Counted from the first letter of the stretch, positions 8,970 to 18,129 are shown. The stretch: DNA of 64,000 nucleotides from Verrucomicrobia subdivision 3 bacterium UBA693 (GCA_002298785.1 DBMR01000008.1:1-64000), one strand, 5' to 3'. Numbers and translations are program-made. Notes: generated by a model not told the origin, from the letters alone.

Positions 8970-11900
8970 ATGGATTCGAATACACTGCTTCCTTACATCA
9001 ACGCGAAGCTGGCGCTGCTGGGCTGCCAGAAAGTTGCGGGCGGCGAGCATCAGGCGCTCGATTCGGTGATCGACACCCTGATTGCCCAATACCGTGAAAA
9101 GGAACGGCTGCTGAGCCAGCACCTGTGCCCGGCGGATCAGCGGATCCAGACCTTTCTTTACGATTATCTGCAGGATGTGCCGGTGCCGAAACTCCCGGTG
9201 CGCACGTTGACGCTGGATCAACCGGGTCTGGCGCGGATGTTGTCGTTGCCGGTGGACCGGGACGAGTTTGTTTCGGACCTGGTGAGCTCGTATCGAGTGC
9301 GGCAAGGGGTGCTGCATAATCCGCGGAGTGATCGGCGCACCACCGCCGGCATTTTTCATATAGCCGAAGGTGGATTCCCGGTGCCCGAGGACAAAACTGC
9401 GGTGCCGAAGGCGACTTTCGCCCGAATGCTGACCCTGGCGCTGGCTCCGCCGCGTCCGTTGATGAGGTTGCCCTTCACCGCCACGCAACCGGCGCCGGCG
9501 GAGTGTTTCGTTTCTTTGCTCCTGCGTCCGCTGGTTTGCCCCGGGGTGCCGGGATTCATGGCCGAAAAATCCATGGAGATTCGGTTCCTGGCGCCGGGCA
9601 ATCTCGTGAGCAACCTCGATTTCGTTGAGAGCATTTTTGGCAATGGCGGTGATCCCGAGTTGCCGGAAAACGACGCCGCGCTGGATGTCGAGCATTGGAG
9701 CGGCCACACCGGCTGCGTGATTCTCGCGCCGCATTTGGTGAAGGTCACCCGGAAAGAGGCCGGGCTGCCGCGGTGGGAGGATGCGACGGAACGGCAGCGG
9801 CGCGACGGCATGTGCTGGCGAGATCCCGCCGAACTCTACAATGACGGCCACGCGTTCAAACTGACGTGCCGCGATCAGAGCGGGGTGATCGTGACGCTCA
9901 TCGCCGACAACTATTTCGGTTACTGCAAGAAAGAGGTAAAAACGCAGATTAGTTTCGCGGCCAACCTGTTCGGGTTGGTTGAAGAGGAGCACGCGGGTGG
10001 CGCGCTGGTTTTTCCGGCGTACGATCTGGGCGAGGATTTCAGCGGTAACCTGCACGTGAAACCGCGCGGCCATTCGTATGCGCAGATGAGCGCGCTTTAC
10101 GCGGATGCCATTCGGCAAATGCCCGAAGGTTGCGCGGTGGACCAAAAGCACGCGGACATCATTTACGTGCCGGAAGATGCGAAATTTGACCTGCACCAGC
10201 AACGGGTGTGCTGGTCGAATGGCGGGCAGGAGCGCACCATCAAGTTGATGCCGGGTCGGACGTACGTTCGGCCCTCGGGCTACAAGGTGCACATGGAACA
10301 GCCGGGGGCGAACCGCGGATGGCGCTTGGTGGGCGTGGTGGCGGAAGGCACGCTGTGCCACAAGCCCTGCACTGTGTCCGGGGGTGGAAAATCCGAGATC
10401 TCCAAACCCATCACGGACGCTTTGTTGACCGGGCCGGTCTTTACCGCGGATTTCAAGCAGGACTTTGACCGGGTGGCGGAAATGATCGGACGCGACTACA
10501 GCACGCGTTTTCGCAACGCGGGCAAGGTGGATTATCGCGGCATCCTCAGCCCGGAACGGTCCCTGGGATCGGTGATCAAGCTTTTGACGCCGGACGACCG
10601 TGATTACCGGAAGGATTACAACACGTGGCTGGAGGGGGTGCCGCAGTACCTGAAGGAGTTGGTGTTTGTCGTGAAACGTTATTACCGCCCGGAATGGGGG
10701 GATGCGTGGCGCGATCATTTCAGCGTGGACATCATCAACGGCAAGCCGGGCAACGAACTGAAGTGCGACAACCGTAAGCTGGTGACCACGCATCTGCGCG
10801 TGGGCTTCGATTCCGACGGTTCGTGGAGAACGTTCGGATTGCGCAAAGACTTTCACCCGGGGGTGAAAATCCAGGTGGAGGACGACATCACCGCCTCGGT
10901 CGTGGTCCCGTCGGGGGCTTTGACGAACCTACCGGACGTTCCCGCCGGACGCTCCGTGAAGTTTGTGCGGAATGCGGAGCGGCGCTTGTTTCAGCGGCCG
11001 GACGACGCAATTCACCGCGGCTACGACAAGCAGACGGAGACCGATTTTGCCCGGAGCGACAATTTCTTTTCGAACTACGAGCCGCTCACGGCGCGGGATG
11101 CGCGGGAGATGATCGAGGACGCCATCGGCTTTTACCAGTTCACCGAGCCGATGCGGGCGGTGGTCCGCGCGGCTGATGCGGGCGGGAAGCCGGAATATTT
11201 CGTGTCGAGCGCCAACCCGCGCCTGGTCGGCGGCAAACCGAGCAAGAACCCGCGTTATCTCCAGTTGCGGCCGGACCTGGTGGATTCGCGGGCGGCGTAT
11301 CTGGCGGAGATGGGAGCGCGATTGTACCGCCGCGCGCCGCTCGGTCAGCCGGTCTTTCAGCCGGTGACAGCGGTGCTGCCCGGCCGCCGGAACAATCCAC
11401 CCGAGGAAGGAATCCGGTCGCTGGCCGTCTTCAACCCGATCCATTACCTGGAGCTGCCGGAGTTGTTCATGGAGTTTATCAGCAGCATGACGGGCAAATC
11501 GCCGTCCACCACCGGCGCGGGGTCGGAAGGGGCGCTGACCAAAGGTCCGTTTAACGCGATGCCGCCAATCATCGACCTGAACAACGCGCTCGTGTCGTGG
11601 TTGTGGTCCGGTCATGACGGCTTTGTGACCACCGCCGGTTATGTTGGTCCCCGGTTCCGCGTGGATCACGACGTCAGCTTGCTGGTGCCGGAAGTGTGGT
11701 GCCGGATGAGCGCCGAGGAGCGGACGCCGGCGTTTCTGAAGGCCAACCGGTTTCTCGAAAAATGCGAAGACTTCGATTACGCCGGCAAGCGCGTACTGGC
11801 GAGCCGGCTGGGCTACCGCATCAACGCTCATTTCGCCCGCTCGTTTCTCGGACGGGTCTTCAATCATCCGCACGAGGTCTTCACGGAGCAAATGCTCCGC

Positions 11901-12371
11901 CCCGAGCTGCAGGACCCGGCGATCTTTGCGGACGGCGTGGACAACGTGGTGACCACCCAGCAGCGGGTGGCGAGCATGTATTTTGCCGACGGCAGTATCG
12001 AGCAGGCGTGTCCTCCGCTGCAGGCGCTGCTGCACATCATGGCGCACGGCGAATGGCAGGGCCTCGGGCTGTCCGATCCCGCGGTGCGGGGGTTGTTTAC
12101 CCGGGAATCCATGATCGCGAGTGGTTGGTATCGGAAACGGCTCGAGACCCGGCAGGCGGCCGACCGCGCGCTCTGGCGGCGGCATGTTGATTACCTGGAA
12201 CGCTTCATGAAATTGACGAGCCACGCGGATGAAGCGGCGCGGCTCGGTATCGCGGATCGGCTGGAACTGGCCCGCTGGACGTTGCAGTCGGTGGAGTCCC
12301 CGGGCTACCTCGAGCAATTGCACGGGACCATCGGCACCGATCCCGCCACGCGTACCATCCCGGTGAAATAG
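8970..12371 (+). CDS. Large PEP carboxykinase-like protein, possibly the PPi-dependent type
   Basis: 1133 aa from the ATG at 8970 (a GTG two codons earlier is possible). The length and overall layout match the diphosphate-dependent phosphoenolpyruvate carboxykinases described from Entamoeba and Propionibacterium (about 1100-1200 aa). These convert oxaloacetate and PPi to PEP, CO2 and phosphate, or the reverse. A glycine-rich phosphate-binding segment SGGGKSEISK (K474) could be the kinase-1-like loop. Other strong blocks are DNYFGYCKKEVKTQIS (about 312-327), LHVKPRGHSY and YFVSSANPRLVGGKPSKNP. There is no signal peptide. A type II pyrophosphatase lies in the same window (18738-20384), but not in an operon with it. 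I recognise the assignment from size and motif style only. It may equally be described as a conserved protein of unknown function. Confidence 0.6.
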   Translation: MDSNTLLPYINAKLALLGCQKVAGGEHQALDSVIDTLIAQYREKERLLSQHLCPADQRIQTFLYDYLQDVPVPKLPVRTLTLDQPGLARMLSLPVDRDEFVSDLVSSYRVRQGVLHNPRSDRRTTAGIFHIAEGGFPVPEDKTAVPKATFARMLTLALAPPRPLMRLPFTATQPAPAECFVSLLLRPLVCPGVPGFMAEKSMEIRFLAPGNLVSNLDFVESIFGNGGDPELPENDAALDVEHWSGHTGCVILAPHLVKVTRKEAGLPRWEDATERQRRDGMCWRDPAELYNDGHAFKLTCRDQSGVIVTLIADNYFGYCKKEVKTQISFAANLFGLVEEEHAGGALVFPAYDLGEDFSGNLHVKPRGHSYAQMSALYADAIRQMPEGCAVDQKHADIIYVPEDAKFDLHQQRVCWSNGGQERTIKLMPGRTYVRPSGYKVHMEQPGANRGWRLVGVVAEGTLCHKPCTVSGGGKSEISKPITDALLTGPVFTADFKQDFDRVAEMIGRDYSTRFRNAGKVDYRGILSPERSLGSVIKLLTPDDRDYRKDYNTWLEGVPQYLKELVFVVKRYYRPEWGDAWRDHFSVDIINGKPGNELKCDNRKLVTTHLRVGFDSDGSWRTFGLRKDFHPGVKIQVEDDITASVVVPSGALTNLPDVPAGRSVKFVRNAERRLFQRPDDAIHRGYDKQTETDFARSDNFFSNYEPLTARDAREMIEDAIGFYQFTEPMRAVVRAADAGGKPEYFVSSANPRLVGGKPSKNPRYLQLRPDLVDSRAAYLAEMGARLYRRAPLGQPVFQPVTAVLPGRRNNPPEEGIRSLAVFNPIHYLELPELFMEFISSMTGKSPSTTGAGSEGALTKGPFNAMPPIIDLNNALVSWLWSGHDGFVTTAGYVGPRFRVDHDVSLLVPEVWCRMSAEERTPAFLKANRFLEKCEDFDYAGKRVLASRLGYRINAHFARSFLGRVFNHPHEVFTEQMLRPELQDPAIFADGVDNVVTTQQRVASMYFADGSIEQACPPLQALLHIMAHGEWQGLGLSDPAVRGLFTRESMIASGWYRKRLETRQAADRALWRRHVDYLERFMKLTSHADEAARLGIADRLELARWTLQSVESPGYLEQLHGTIGTDPATRTIPVK

Positions 12372-12386
12372 TCGCTGAAGAAACAT

Positions 12387-12491
12387 GTAGCGTAGCCGTC
12401 CTCGGCTGCGAGTGGAAGCACCGTCCCGGTGCGTTTGGGGACTTGGCGGCGAGACGCCGCCAGCACTCGCCGGCGAGGACGCCCGCGCTAC
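12387..12491. repeat. 105-bp modular palindromic repeat element
   Basis: The ends are inverted copies of each other: GTAGCGTAGCCGTCCTCGGC reads inward from 12387, and the right end at 12491 reads inward as GTAGCGCGGGCGTCCTCGCC. Between them are smaller dyads: GCACCG-TCC-CGGTGC (12418-12432), GGCGGCG-AGA-CGCCGCC (12445-12461) and the perfect palindrome CTCGCCGGCGAG (12466-12477). This is the build of a REP/MITE-like dispersed element. It has no coding capacity. Confidence 0.7.
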
Positions 12492-12502
12492 CCCAGAATG
12501 TC

Positions 12503-12622
12503 GCAGCCCGTCCCGGTGCTCTGTCCCGGAATTGGGGGCGAGAATGCCCGCGGTCCGGGGAGGTGCGCCTCGGTAGGAGCGCGGACTTCCAAGTCCGCTT
12601 TTGCAGGTGCGAGCGCGGGCGG
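12503..12622 (+). repeat. Dispersed repeat, copy 1 (hairpin core)
   Basis: About 120 bp, homologous to 13511-13629. The most conserved part runs from TCCGGGGAGGTGCG to the end and contains the perfect hairpin GCGGACTTCCAAGTCCGC (12581-12598) followed by TTTTGCAGG. The two copies flank the pseudopilin gene as direct repeats. Confidence 0.75.
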
Positions 12623-12761
12623 TGGTGCGCATTGAATCTCAGTGCATTGCCGTAAATCGGCAGCGAACCAGTTCGGGCGGGGTAAGCAGACAAGGCTGCT
12701 GACCTTGCCTTGTATGCCCTCAGTGGTATGTTGCGCGAAGATTCCCAGTTACCAACAGACC

Positions 12762-13490
12762 ATGAGAACCTATCCACGGCTCGGTCAATCCGCGGCGGCG
12801 TTTACGCTGATTGAACTGCTTGTGGTCATCGCCATCATCGCGATCCTGGCGGCGATGCTGCTCCCGGCTCTGGCACGTTCCAAGGAACAGGCCAAGCGCG
12901 CGCAATGCACCAACAACAACCGGCAACTGGGTCTCGGCTGGGCCATGTACGCCGAAGACAATCGCGAGACGTTTCCCATCACCGTAGGCTGGGGAGATTT
13001 CGGCGGTCAACGCGGCAAGACCACGCCCGTCACCCAATGGCTGGTGCCTTACTTCGGCATTGATGTTGATTATACCAACCGCCCCCTGAACAAGTACGTC
13101 CCGGCTAGGGAAAGCTGGCATTGCCCCGCCGACAAAGGCGACCCCAATTACGGCGCCCTGAATTGCTTTGTGGAATACGGCAACAGCTACTGCACGCAGT
13201 GGGCCTACGATTCCTGGGGCGTTAAGCACCTGACCGGCGCTCAGTCCGGGGGCGACATGGCCCCGATGAAAACCTCGGAAATCGCTCGTCGCCCGGTCAC
13301 AAAAATCATCCAAGGCGATTGGATCTGGGAGAACGCGGGTTTCGACCCGGCCCGGAACCTGCCCTGGCACAGCTACAAAGGCCAGCGGCGTTACGTGATG
13401 CTGATGGGCGACAATCACGTGGAGTTTTTTCGTTTTCCCCGCACCATCCTGGTGGATGCGCCGGTGAGCATGGCCAACGCATATTGGTGA
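12762..13490 (+). CDS. Type II secretion pseudopilin-like protein (prepilin N-terminal domain)
   Basis: 242 aa. The N-terminus has the class III prepilin signal: A13 then [19 protein letters not shown], with the conserved E18 at position +5, to be cut and methylated by a prepilin peptidase. The body has [19 protein letters not shown] and ends with a GDNHVEFF element that matches the H-X9-DG type C-terminus of these proteins. Met 12762 is used because the family sequence starts there. Stand-alone genes of this kind occur in dozens of copies in Verrucomicrobia and Planctomycetes, and their role (surface filament, secretion or adhesion) is not settled. The gene sits between two copies of a dispersed repeat and is not next to secretion genes. 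Confidence 0.9.
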   Translation: MRTYPRLGQSAAAFTLIELLVVIAIIAILAAMLLPALARSKEQAKRAQCTNNNRQLGLGWAMYAEDNRETFPITVGWGDFGGQRGKTTPVTQWLVPYFGIDVDYTNRPLNKYVPARESWHCPADKGDPNYGALNCFVEYGNSYCTQWAYDSWGVKHLTGAQSGGDMAPMKTSEIARRPVTKIIQGDWIWENAGFDPARNLPWHSYKGQRRYVMLMGDNHVEFFRFPRTILVDAPVSMANAYW

Positions 13491-13510
13491 GCGCAGCCAG
13501 GCGGTGTAGT

Positions 13511-13629
13511 GCAGTCCGTCCCCGTGTTTGGTCGCAGAAGTGGCGGTGAGATTTGTGTGGTCCGGGGAAGTGCGTCTCGGTGGGAGCGCGGACTTCCTAG
13601 TCCGCTTTTGCAGGGACGAACGGGGGCGG
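13511..13629 (+). repeat. Dispersed repeat, copy 2 (hairpin core)
   Basis: Direct-repeat partner of 12503-12622. The same order of blocks is seen: GCAGTCCGTCCC, TCCGGGGAAGTGCG, and the hairpin GCGGACTTCCTAGTCCGC (13588-13605) with a changed loop, then CTTTTGCAGG. It lies between the convergent pseudopilin and phosphoesterase genes and could also serve as a terminator-like structure. Confidence 0.75.
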
Positions 13630-13665
13630 AGGGCCCGCCTTCGCCAGATCATTTCCTTAACCGCT

Positions 13666-15405
13666 TTAGCGCCGGCGTTCGAGGTTGAGTTCCACGAAAT
13701 AGACCGGCACCAGCGAATCGCTCCCATAACGAATGCGATAAGCGAAGGAATTCGCCCTCGGGTTGGCTGGTTCCGTGCTTTCCGGCCGGGAATCCGGCAC
13801 CGGGAACGAGATGTCCATCACCACGCGGTTGCCAGGTGTGGCGTTGACGCCTTTAAGAAGGCGGAGGGGGATGGCGACTTCATACGTTTTACGCAGGCCC
13901 TCGGCGCGTGAGAAAATCCGGGCGCCGGGAATCTTGGACTCGGTTTTGTGCCCGGGCGTCCGGTCTCGGACCTCTCGCGAGTCGGAATGGAATCCCAGCC
14001 GGAGCTGGTCGCCGCCAAAGTCGGTGCCGCTGAGCCTTCGGGCCAGGCCGATTTGGACTTCGTCACTGAATCCAATCTCCTCCACCTCCTCCGCGTCGGC
14101 GGCCGGGAGGGTCATGGCCAGGTAAAGGTTTTGCTCATCGTGGCAACTGGCCAATTCCCCTCCGGAAGTTGCCTCGCCCAAATTCAGTTTGGGCACACCG
14201 GCCCAGTCTCCGAGGCGTCCGTCCAGCACGGGCGCGGGGCGGTAAGGGGTTTGAATGGCTTGCAGGAACCGCACCTCGCGATGGAATCGATGCAGCTTGC
14301 GTCCGGCGGTAACGCTGAATTGCAGCCGGGGCAAAGATGAAAGCGAAGGTTTATCCTGAAGTGCTTTCAGGGTGAATTGGTATTGCCGGGTCGCGCCCAC
14401 CGGGATTTGGACGGTCGCCGTCGCCGGTTCGACCGAGAAGGCGCTGGAATCCACAACCCAGGATGCCTCTCCCGCCAGCGCGTCCGGGTAAGGATTGGCG
14501 ACGGAAACGTTGAACGTGGTTCCCGAGCGTAGTTCCTGGGCGTCGCCGTGAATGCCGATCCGGGACACGTTCCGCGCGGCGAATTGGAGTCCGCCCATGA
14601 TATCGGCCTCGGGGTCGGTCAGTTCCCCATGTTCGGTGACGACTCGGACGTCGAAATTCTCACCGGTGACTTTGACCTTCATGAAGTGGTATTCGCCGCC
14701 CGATTTGCGGTATTCGGGCCGCAGCTCGGCGCCGCCGCCGCCCGTGATGAAGTAACGGATGCCGTCGAATTCGCGCGTGGGTCCGTAGGTGTGGTAATGC
14801 CCGCCGAATACGGCCTTCACGCGGGAGGCTTTGAACAGTGGGTGCAGGGTGTCCGCCCAAAACTTGTAGTATTCCGGCGTGATGCGCTCTGGTTCCCAAA
14901 CCGGGAAGTGCAGGAAGACAAAGACGGAGCGGGCCTGGGTTTGCTGGAGGTCGCGCCGAAGCCATTCCAACTGGGCGGGCCCCAGGTTGCCCCAGCGCTG
15001 GCCCTCGTTGTTATCGAGGAGCACGAAGTGACAATCCCCGCGGTCAAAGGACTGATAGAACTTGCCGAAACGGCGTCCGTAAATCTTTCGGGCCGACCGG
15101 GAATGAGTGTCGTGATTGCCGGGGACCTGGTAGTAAGGCGCCTCGATCGCCTTGATGACTGACTGGTATTTGTTCCATTGCTTTTCCTTGCTGGGAAAGC
15201 CGTAGCCGTAGATCAGGTCGCCCAGGTTGACGATCAACGACGGTTTGAGCTGGTTGATCTTGACGATGAGGTTCTCGAACGGACGAAAGCTCTCGCTCTC
15301 GAACCGCGGGCGCGTATCGCCGATAACGATGAATTCGAAATCTTCGCCCCAGGCGGGGCACCAAAGCAGGAGTGCGGACAGCAGGATGATTAAGCGCGCT
15401 TTCAT
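13666..15405 (-). CDS. Secreted calcineurin-like phosphoesterase with C-terminal CBM9-like domain
   Basis: 579 aa from the Met at 15405, which opens a signal peptide (MKARLIILLSALLLWCPAWG). The metallophosphoesterase domain follows: GDTR (29-32, with R where many members have His), LGDLIYG (61-67), PGNHDTH (95-101), HFPVWEP and GGHYHTYG. After a linking beta domain, residues from about 400 (APVLDGRLGDWAG) to the end resemble the CBM9/DOMON-like fold found on exported carbohydrate-active proteins. The family hydrolyses phosphomonoesters or diesters with a two-metal centre; the substrate is unknown. It probably acts in the periplasm or outside the cell. The upstream nucleotidyltransferase ends 80 bp before its start. 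Confidence 0.9.
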   Translation of the reverse strand: MKARLIILLSALLLWCPAWGEDFEFIVIGDTRPRFESESFRPFENLIVKINQLKPSLIVNLGDLIYGYGFPSKEKQWNKYQSVIKAIEAPYYQVPGNHDTHSRSARKIYGRRFGKFYQSFDRGDCHFVLLDNNEGQRWGNLGPAQLEWLRRDLQQTQARSVFVFLHFPVWEPERITPEYYKFWADTLHPLFKASRVKAVFGGHYHTYGPTREFDGIRYFITGGGGAELRPEYRKSGGEYHFMKVKVTGENFDVRVVTEHGELTDPEADIMGGLQFAARNVSRIGIHGDAQELRSGTTFNVSVANPYPDALAGEASWVVDSSAFSVEPATATVQIPVGATRQYQFTLKALQDKPSLSSLPRLQFSVTAGRKLHRFHREVRFLQAIQTPYRPAPVLDGRLGDWAGVPKLNLGEATSGGELASCHDEQNLYLAMTLPAADAEEVEEIGFSDEVQIGLARRLSGTDFGGDQLRLGFHSDSREVRDRTPGHKTESKIPGARIFSRAEGLRKTYEVAIPLRLLKGVNATPGNRVVMDISFPVPDSRPESTEPANPRANSFAYRIRYGSDSLVPVYFVELNLERRR

Positions 15406-15485
15406 GGCTGGCTCCGGCAACCATGCTCGCATATACGGGGCCTGGAAAACAAGCCCGCGTCAGGACCTTTTGAGTGCGGATGCGG

Positions 15486-16238
15486 TTACGTGGTGGCCGA
15501 CTGGAGCCGGGCCAGAACCTCGGGATCGCGGACATCCACCCAGCGCCCGGGGATTTCGAACCCCGCCAGGACATGGTGATTCTCGATCAACGCCGAGACG
15601 GCGTCGGTGAGTTCGTATTCTCCGCGCGGAGATTTTTGCAGGCGCGCGGTGAATTGGAACAGAGACGGTTTGAAGATGTAAATTCCGGCGTTGTACCAGG
15701 CGGGTTGGTGTGGTTTAAGCCAGCCCTCGCGCCGCAACTGTTCGATTTGTTCGGCGGACGGTTTTTCGATGAGGCGCAAGAGGCAGAAATTCTCGTCGAA
15801 GAAATTCAGGCCGCCTTTGGTGACATCCTCGCCGCGGGTAACGGTGATGACGCCGGAGAAGTAGCCTTCATTGAAGCGGTGGACCATGCGCGAGTAAGTG
15901 TCCGGCGCCACCAGGATATCGCCGTAGGTCAGCAGGAAAGAGGAATGGGCGACCCAGGTTTTGGCGACTTCGGGGGCTTTACCGGTGCCGTCCTGCACCT
16001 CTTGCCGGCCATAGGTGATGCGGGCGCCCCATTTTGAGCCGTTGCCGAAGTGGTTTTCGATGACGTCGGCGCGAAAGCCGGTGACGATGAAAATGTCCTG
16101 GATGCCGGCCTGGAGCAGGCCGCCGATGATGTGTTCGAGGATCGGCTTGCCCTCGACCGGCAACATGGGCTTGGGCAACTCATTGGTGAGTTCCCGCATG
16201 CGAGTGCCCTTGCCGGCTGCCAAAATGACCGCTTTCAT
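15486..16238 (-). CDS. Sugar-phosphate nucleotidyltransferase
   Basis: 250 aa. The N-terminal signature MKAVILAAGKGTRMRELT, then KPMLPVEGKPILEHII, belongs to the glucose-1-phosphate thymidylyl/uridylyltransferase and mannose-1-phosphate guanylyltransferase superfamily. YGDILVAPD supplies the metal-binding Asp (the usual GD...D). The protein is short and has no left-handed beta-helix, so it is a stand-alone transferase making an activated sugar for envelope polysaccharide. The base and sugar cannot be specified. The start at 16238 is set by the family N-terminus; an in-frame start 16 codons upstream is unlikely. It follows the PHP phosphatase gene on the same strand with a gap of 76 bp. Confidence 0.92.
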   Translation of the reverse strand: MKAVILAAGKGTRMRELTNELPKPMLPVEGKPILEHIIGGLLQAGIQDIFIVTGFRADVIENHFGNGSKWGARITYGRQEVQDGTGKAPEVAKTWVAHSSFLLTYGDILVAPDTYSRMVHRFNEGYFSGVITVTRGEDVTKGGLNFFDENFCLLRLIEKPSAEQIEQLRREGWLKPHQPAWYNAGIYIFKPSLFQFTARLQKSPRGEYELTDAVSALIENHHVLAGFEIPGRWVDVRDPEVLARLQSATT

Positions 16239-16314
16239 CGGGAGATATTGGGGGAAACCGGCTCGGATTTCAATCGATACCGGCATCCGCGCGACGCGGC
16301 GTCAGCGCGGTGGT

Positions 16315-17118
16315 TCACAGGGGAACAAAAGTATGTCGTCTTTGGGCAAAGACACAGGATTGGGTGTAACCACAGGCGCGCGCCAGTTGCACCGCCGCTT
16401 CGAAGTCCATGCCGGGTTCGGTGGCGGCATGGGCGTCCGAGCCGAAGGTGATGGGCACGTCGATAGAGGCGGCCAGTTGCAGGAAGGCTTTCGAGGGGTA
16501 GATCTCGCGACACTCTTTGCGCAGGCCGGCGGTGTTCAACTCGATGGCAACCTCGCGGCGCCGGGCGGTTTCAAGAAACTGCCGAAACAGCGGCGTGCAA
16601 TCCTGGCTGGGGTAGATCGAGAATTTCTTGCACAAATCCGCATGGCCAATGATCTCGAATAATCCCGAATCTGCCGCCATCGTGAGCCGTTCAAAATAGG
16701 TGCGCCAAACTTCGTAGGGTTCGCGATTCCGCCATTCCGCCAGTTGATGGGGATTGTCGATGGCGAAGGAGTCTGAGATGTAATGCACGGAGCCGATGAA
16801 ATAATCCCAGGGATACCGCGAAGCCAGGTCGCGAATCCAATCCTCCTGCCCGGGGAGGTAATCCACCTCGAGCGCCAGGCGGATGGTGAGTTCGGGGAAG
16901 GCGCGTCGGGTTTCCTCGACCTGACGGACGTAGGTTTCGAGGTCACTTTGACGCATGCGCCAATCGTCGAAGTCATCGCGCGGCATCGGGCTGTGGTCCG
17001 AGAAGCCGATTTCTTTGAGGCCGATTTTGAGGGCATGAGCGGCGTAAGCCTGAGGTTCGCCCGAGGCGTGGCGGCACAGCGGAGTGTGCATGTGGTAATC
17101 GGCGGGGAGCGTGCTCAT
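16315..17118 (-). CDS. PHP-domain histidinol-phosphatase family protein
   Basis: 267 aa. The PHP metal site is evident: DYHMHTPLCRH (H9, H11, H17), SDHSP, the Glu in ALEVDYLPG, and GSVHYIS, IGHADLCKKF, ELNTAG and TFGSDAHA. This combination, including LYRHA-like residues after the first motif, is that of HisJ/HisK-type histidinol phosphatases, which remove phosphate from L-histidinol phosphate in histidine biosynthesis. No other his gene is nearby, so another phosphoester is possible. ATG 17118 is preferred to a TTG five codons upstream. Confidence 0.88.
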   Translation of the reverse strand: MSTLPADYHMHTPLCRHASGEPQAYAAHALKIGLKEIGFSDHSPMPRDDFDDWRMRQSDLETYVRQVEETRRAFPELTIRLALEVDYLPGQEDWIRDLASRYPWDYFIGSVHYISDSFAIDNPHQLAEWRNREPYEVWRTYFERLTMAADSGLFEIIGHADLCKKFSIYPSQDCTPLFRQFLETARRREVAIELNTAGLRKECREIYPSKAFLQLAASIDVPITFGSDAHAATEPGMDFEAAVQLARACGYTQSCVFAQRRHTFVPL

Positions 17119-17150
17119 TCTGGGGTCGTTCAAAAGGACGCGGAGCGGAT

Positions 17151-17192
17151 AAAAAAAGACCCGGCCAGATCGGGGGCGCCGAAAAGGCCGGG
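17151..17192 (-). terminator. Rho-independent terminator after the second pseudopilin gene
   Basis: On the minus strand the stem CCCGGCC (17192-17186) pairs with GGCCGGG (17166-17160) over a 19-nt loop, followed by TCTTTTTTT. It lies 20 bp after the pseudopilin stop and before the PHP phosphatase start, separating the two transcripts. Confidence 0.75.
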
Positions 17193-17211
17193 AAATGTGA
17201 CAGGCAGTGGT

Positions 17212-18129
17212 TTACATTCCTTTGCCGGAAGTGCGTTCCGTAATCCAGTTCCAATCGATCTTGGAGCCGGTGATAGCCTTGCGCGAGACATTGCCGCCGA
17301 TGACTTTGGTCGTGCCGTCGCGCCAGCGATGGATTTCGGCGTGGCCATCCAGGAAGGCGAAGAAGCAGCCGTTATTGTGATAGGTGCCGGGCCAGTCGAT
17401 CCACTCGGGATTATTCATGCCCACCGCGAATCCGCCGTCGTTCAAGCTATAGGCGTCTTCATCGATAAAAACCCAGACCTTGGACGGGCCAGGAGCGCCG
17501 ATCAGGGTGGATTTCCCGTAAGTATTATAGGGGTTGCCACGGCGGTGATTGTGGCTGTTGTCCAGCCACGGGCCGTTGACCGGGCGATTGGGCGGGCCGG
17601 AGTGTCCGCCACCACCGTCGAACGCGGCGCAGATGGTGCCTACGGCCTGGTTCATGGAGACGGTGCGCGCCGCGGGAACGATGGTGTTTTGCTTGGCTGC
17701 CACCGTGCCGGTATAGCGGCCCACACGTTTGTCGGCCGTGCATTTGAAGATGCCCGGGCTCTTGCCGATGTACGGCGCCAGCAGGGAACGGGTTGGATCC
17801 ATCAGGATGTCCGGGTCAAACTCATTACCACCGCCGATGCCGGCCTGGCCGGGACACCAGTTATGGCCTGGAACGGTATTGCCGTCGTCGGGATTCGGCG
17901 GGAATAGCTCACGGTTCTCGCCGGAGTAGAGGTTCATGGAGAGAATCATCTGCTTGCCGTTGTTCATGCAATAGATGTTCTGGGCTTTTTCTTTGGCCTT
18001 ACCCAGAGCGGGTAAGATCATGGCTGCCAGAATCGCGATAATCGCGATTACGACTAATAGCTCGATAAGAGTGAAACCGCCCTGGGTACTGGCGGTGGGT
18101 CTGCGGTGATGGGGTGTTGTGCCGCGCAT
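17212..18129 (-). CDS. DUF1559-like pseudopilin (prepilin N-terminal domain)
   Basis: 305 aa. The leader ends in G18 and the pilin segment [19 protein letters not shown] follows, with E23 at +5. The body has [19 protein letters not shown] and many Pro/Gly/Asn loops, and the C-terminus has [17 protein letters not shown], the FxDGHxE motif typical of this PVC family. Processed by prepilin peptidase and probably assembled in the cell envelope; the exact function is unknown. The gene has its own terminator (17151-17192) and stands alone. The leader region contains a small hairpin (AGGCTT-TTCAG-AAGCCT, 18188-18204). Confidence 0.91.
   Translation of the reverse strand: MRGTTPHHRRPTASTQGGFTLIELLVVIAIIAILAAMILPALGKAKEKAQNIYCMNNGKQMILSMNLYSGENRELFPPNPDDGNTVPGHNWCPGQAGIGGGNEFDPDILMDPTRSLLAPYIGKSPGIFKCTADKRVGRYTGTVAAKQNTIVPAARTVSMNQAVGTICAAFDGGGGHSGPPNRPVNGPWLDNSHNHRRGNPYNTYGKSTLIGAPGPSKVWVFIDEDAYSLNDGGFAVGMNNPEWIDWPGTYHNNGCFFAFLDGHAEIHRWRDGTTKVIGGNVSRKAITGSKIDWNWITERTSGKGM

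Larger units (their letters stand above)
12372..12761. other. Repeat-bearing intergenic region
   Basis: About 390 bp before a pseudopilin gene. It holds a 105-bp palindromic element (12387-12491) and the first copy of a dispersed direct repeat (12503-12622). I see no coding sequence; the frame that runs into the pseudopilin gene from 12642 lacks coding character. Confidence 0.7.

Noticed and set aside
8664..10856. 730-codon open frame on the minus strand opposite the PEPCK-like gene
   Set aside because: Same reason: mirror frame in GC-rich coding sequence, without domain or start signals.
12372..13665. CRISPR-like reading of the repeats around the pseudopilin gene
   Set aside because: Only two long imperfect copies 1 kb apart with a gene between them; no regular short repeats and spacers and no cas genes.
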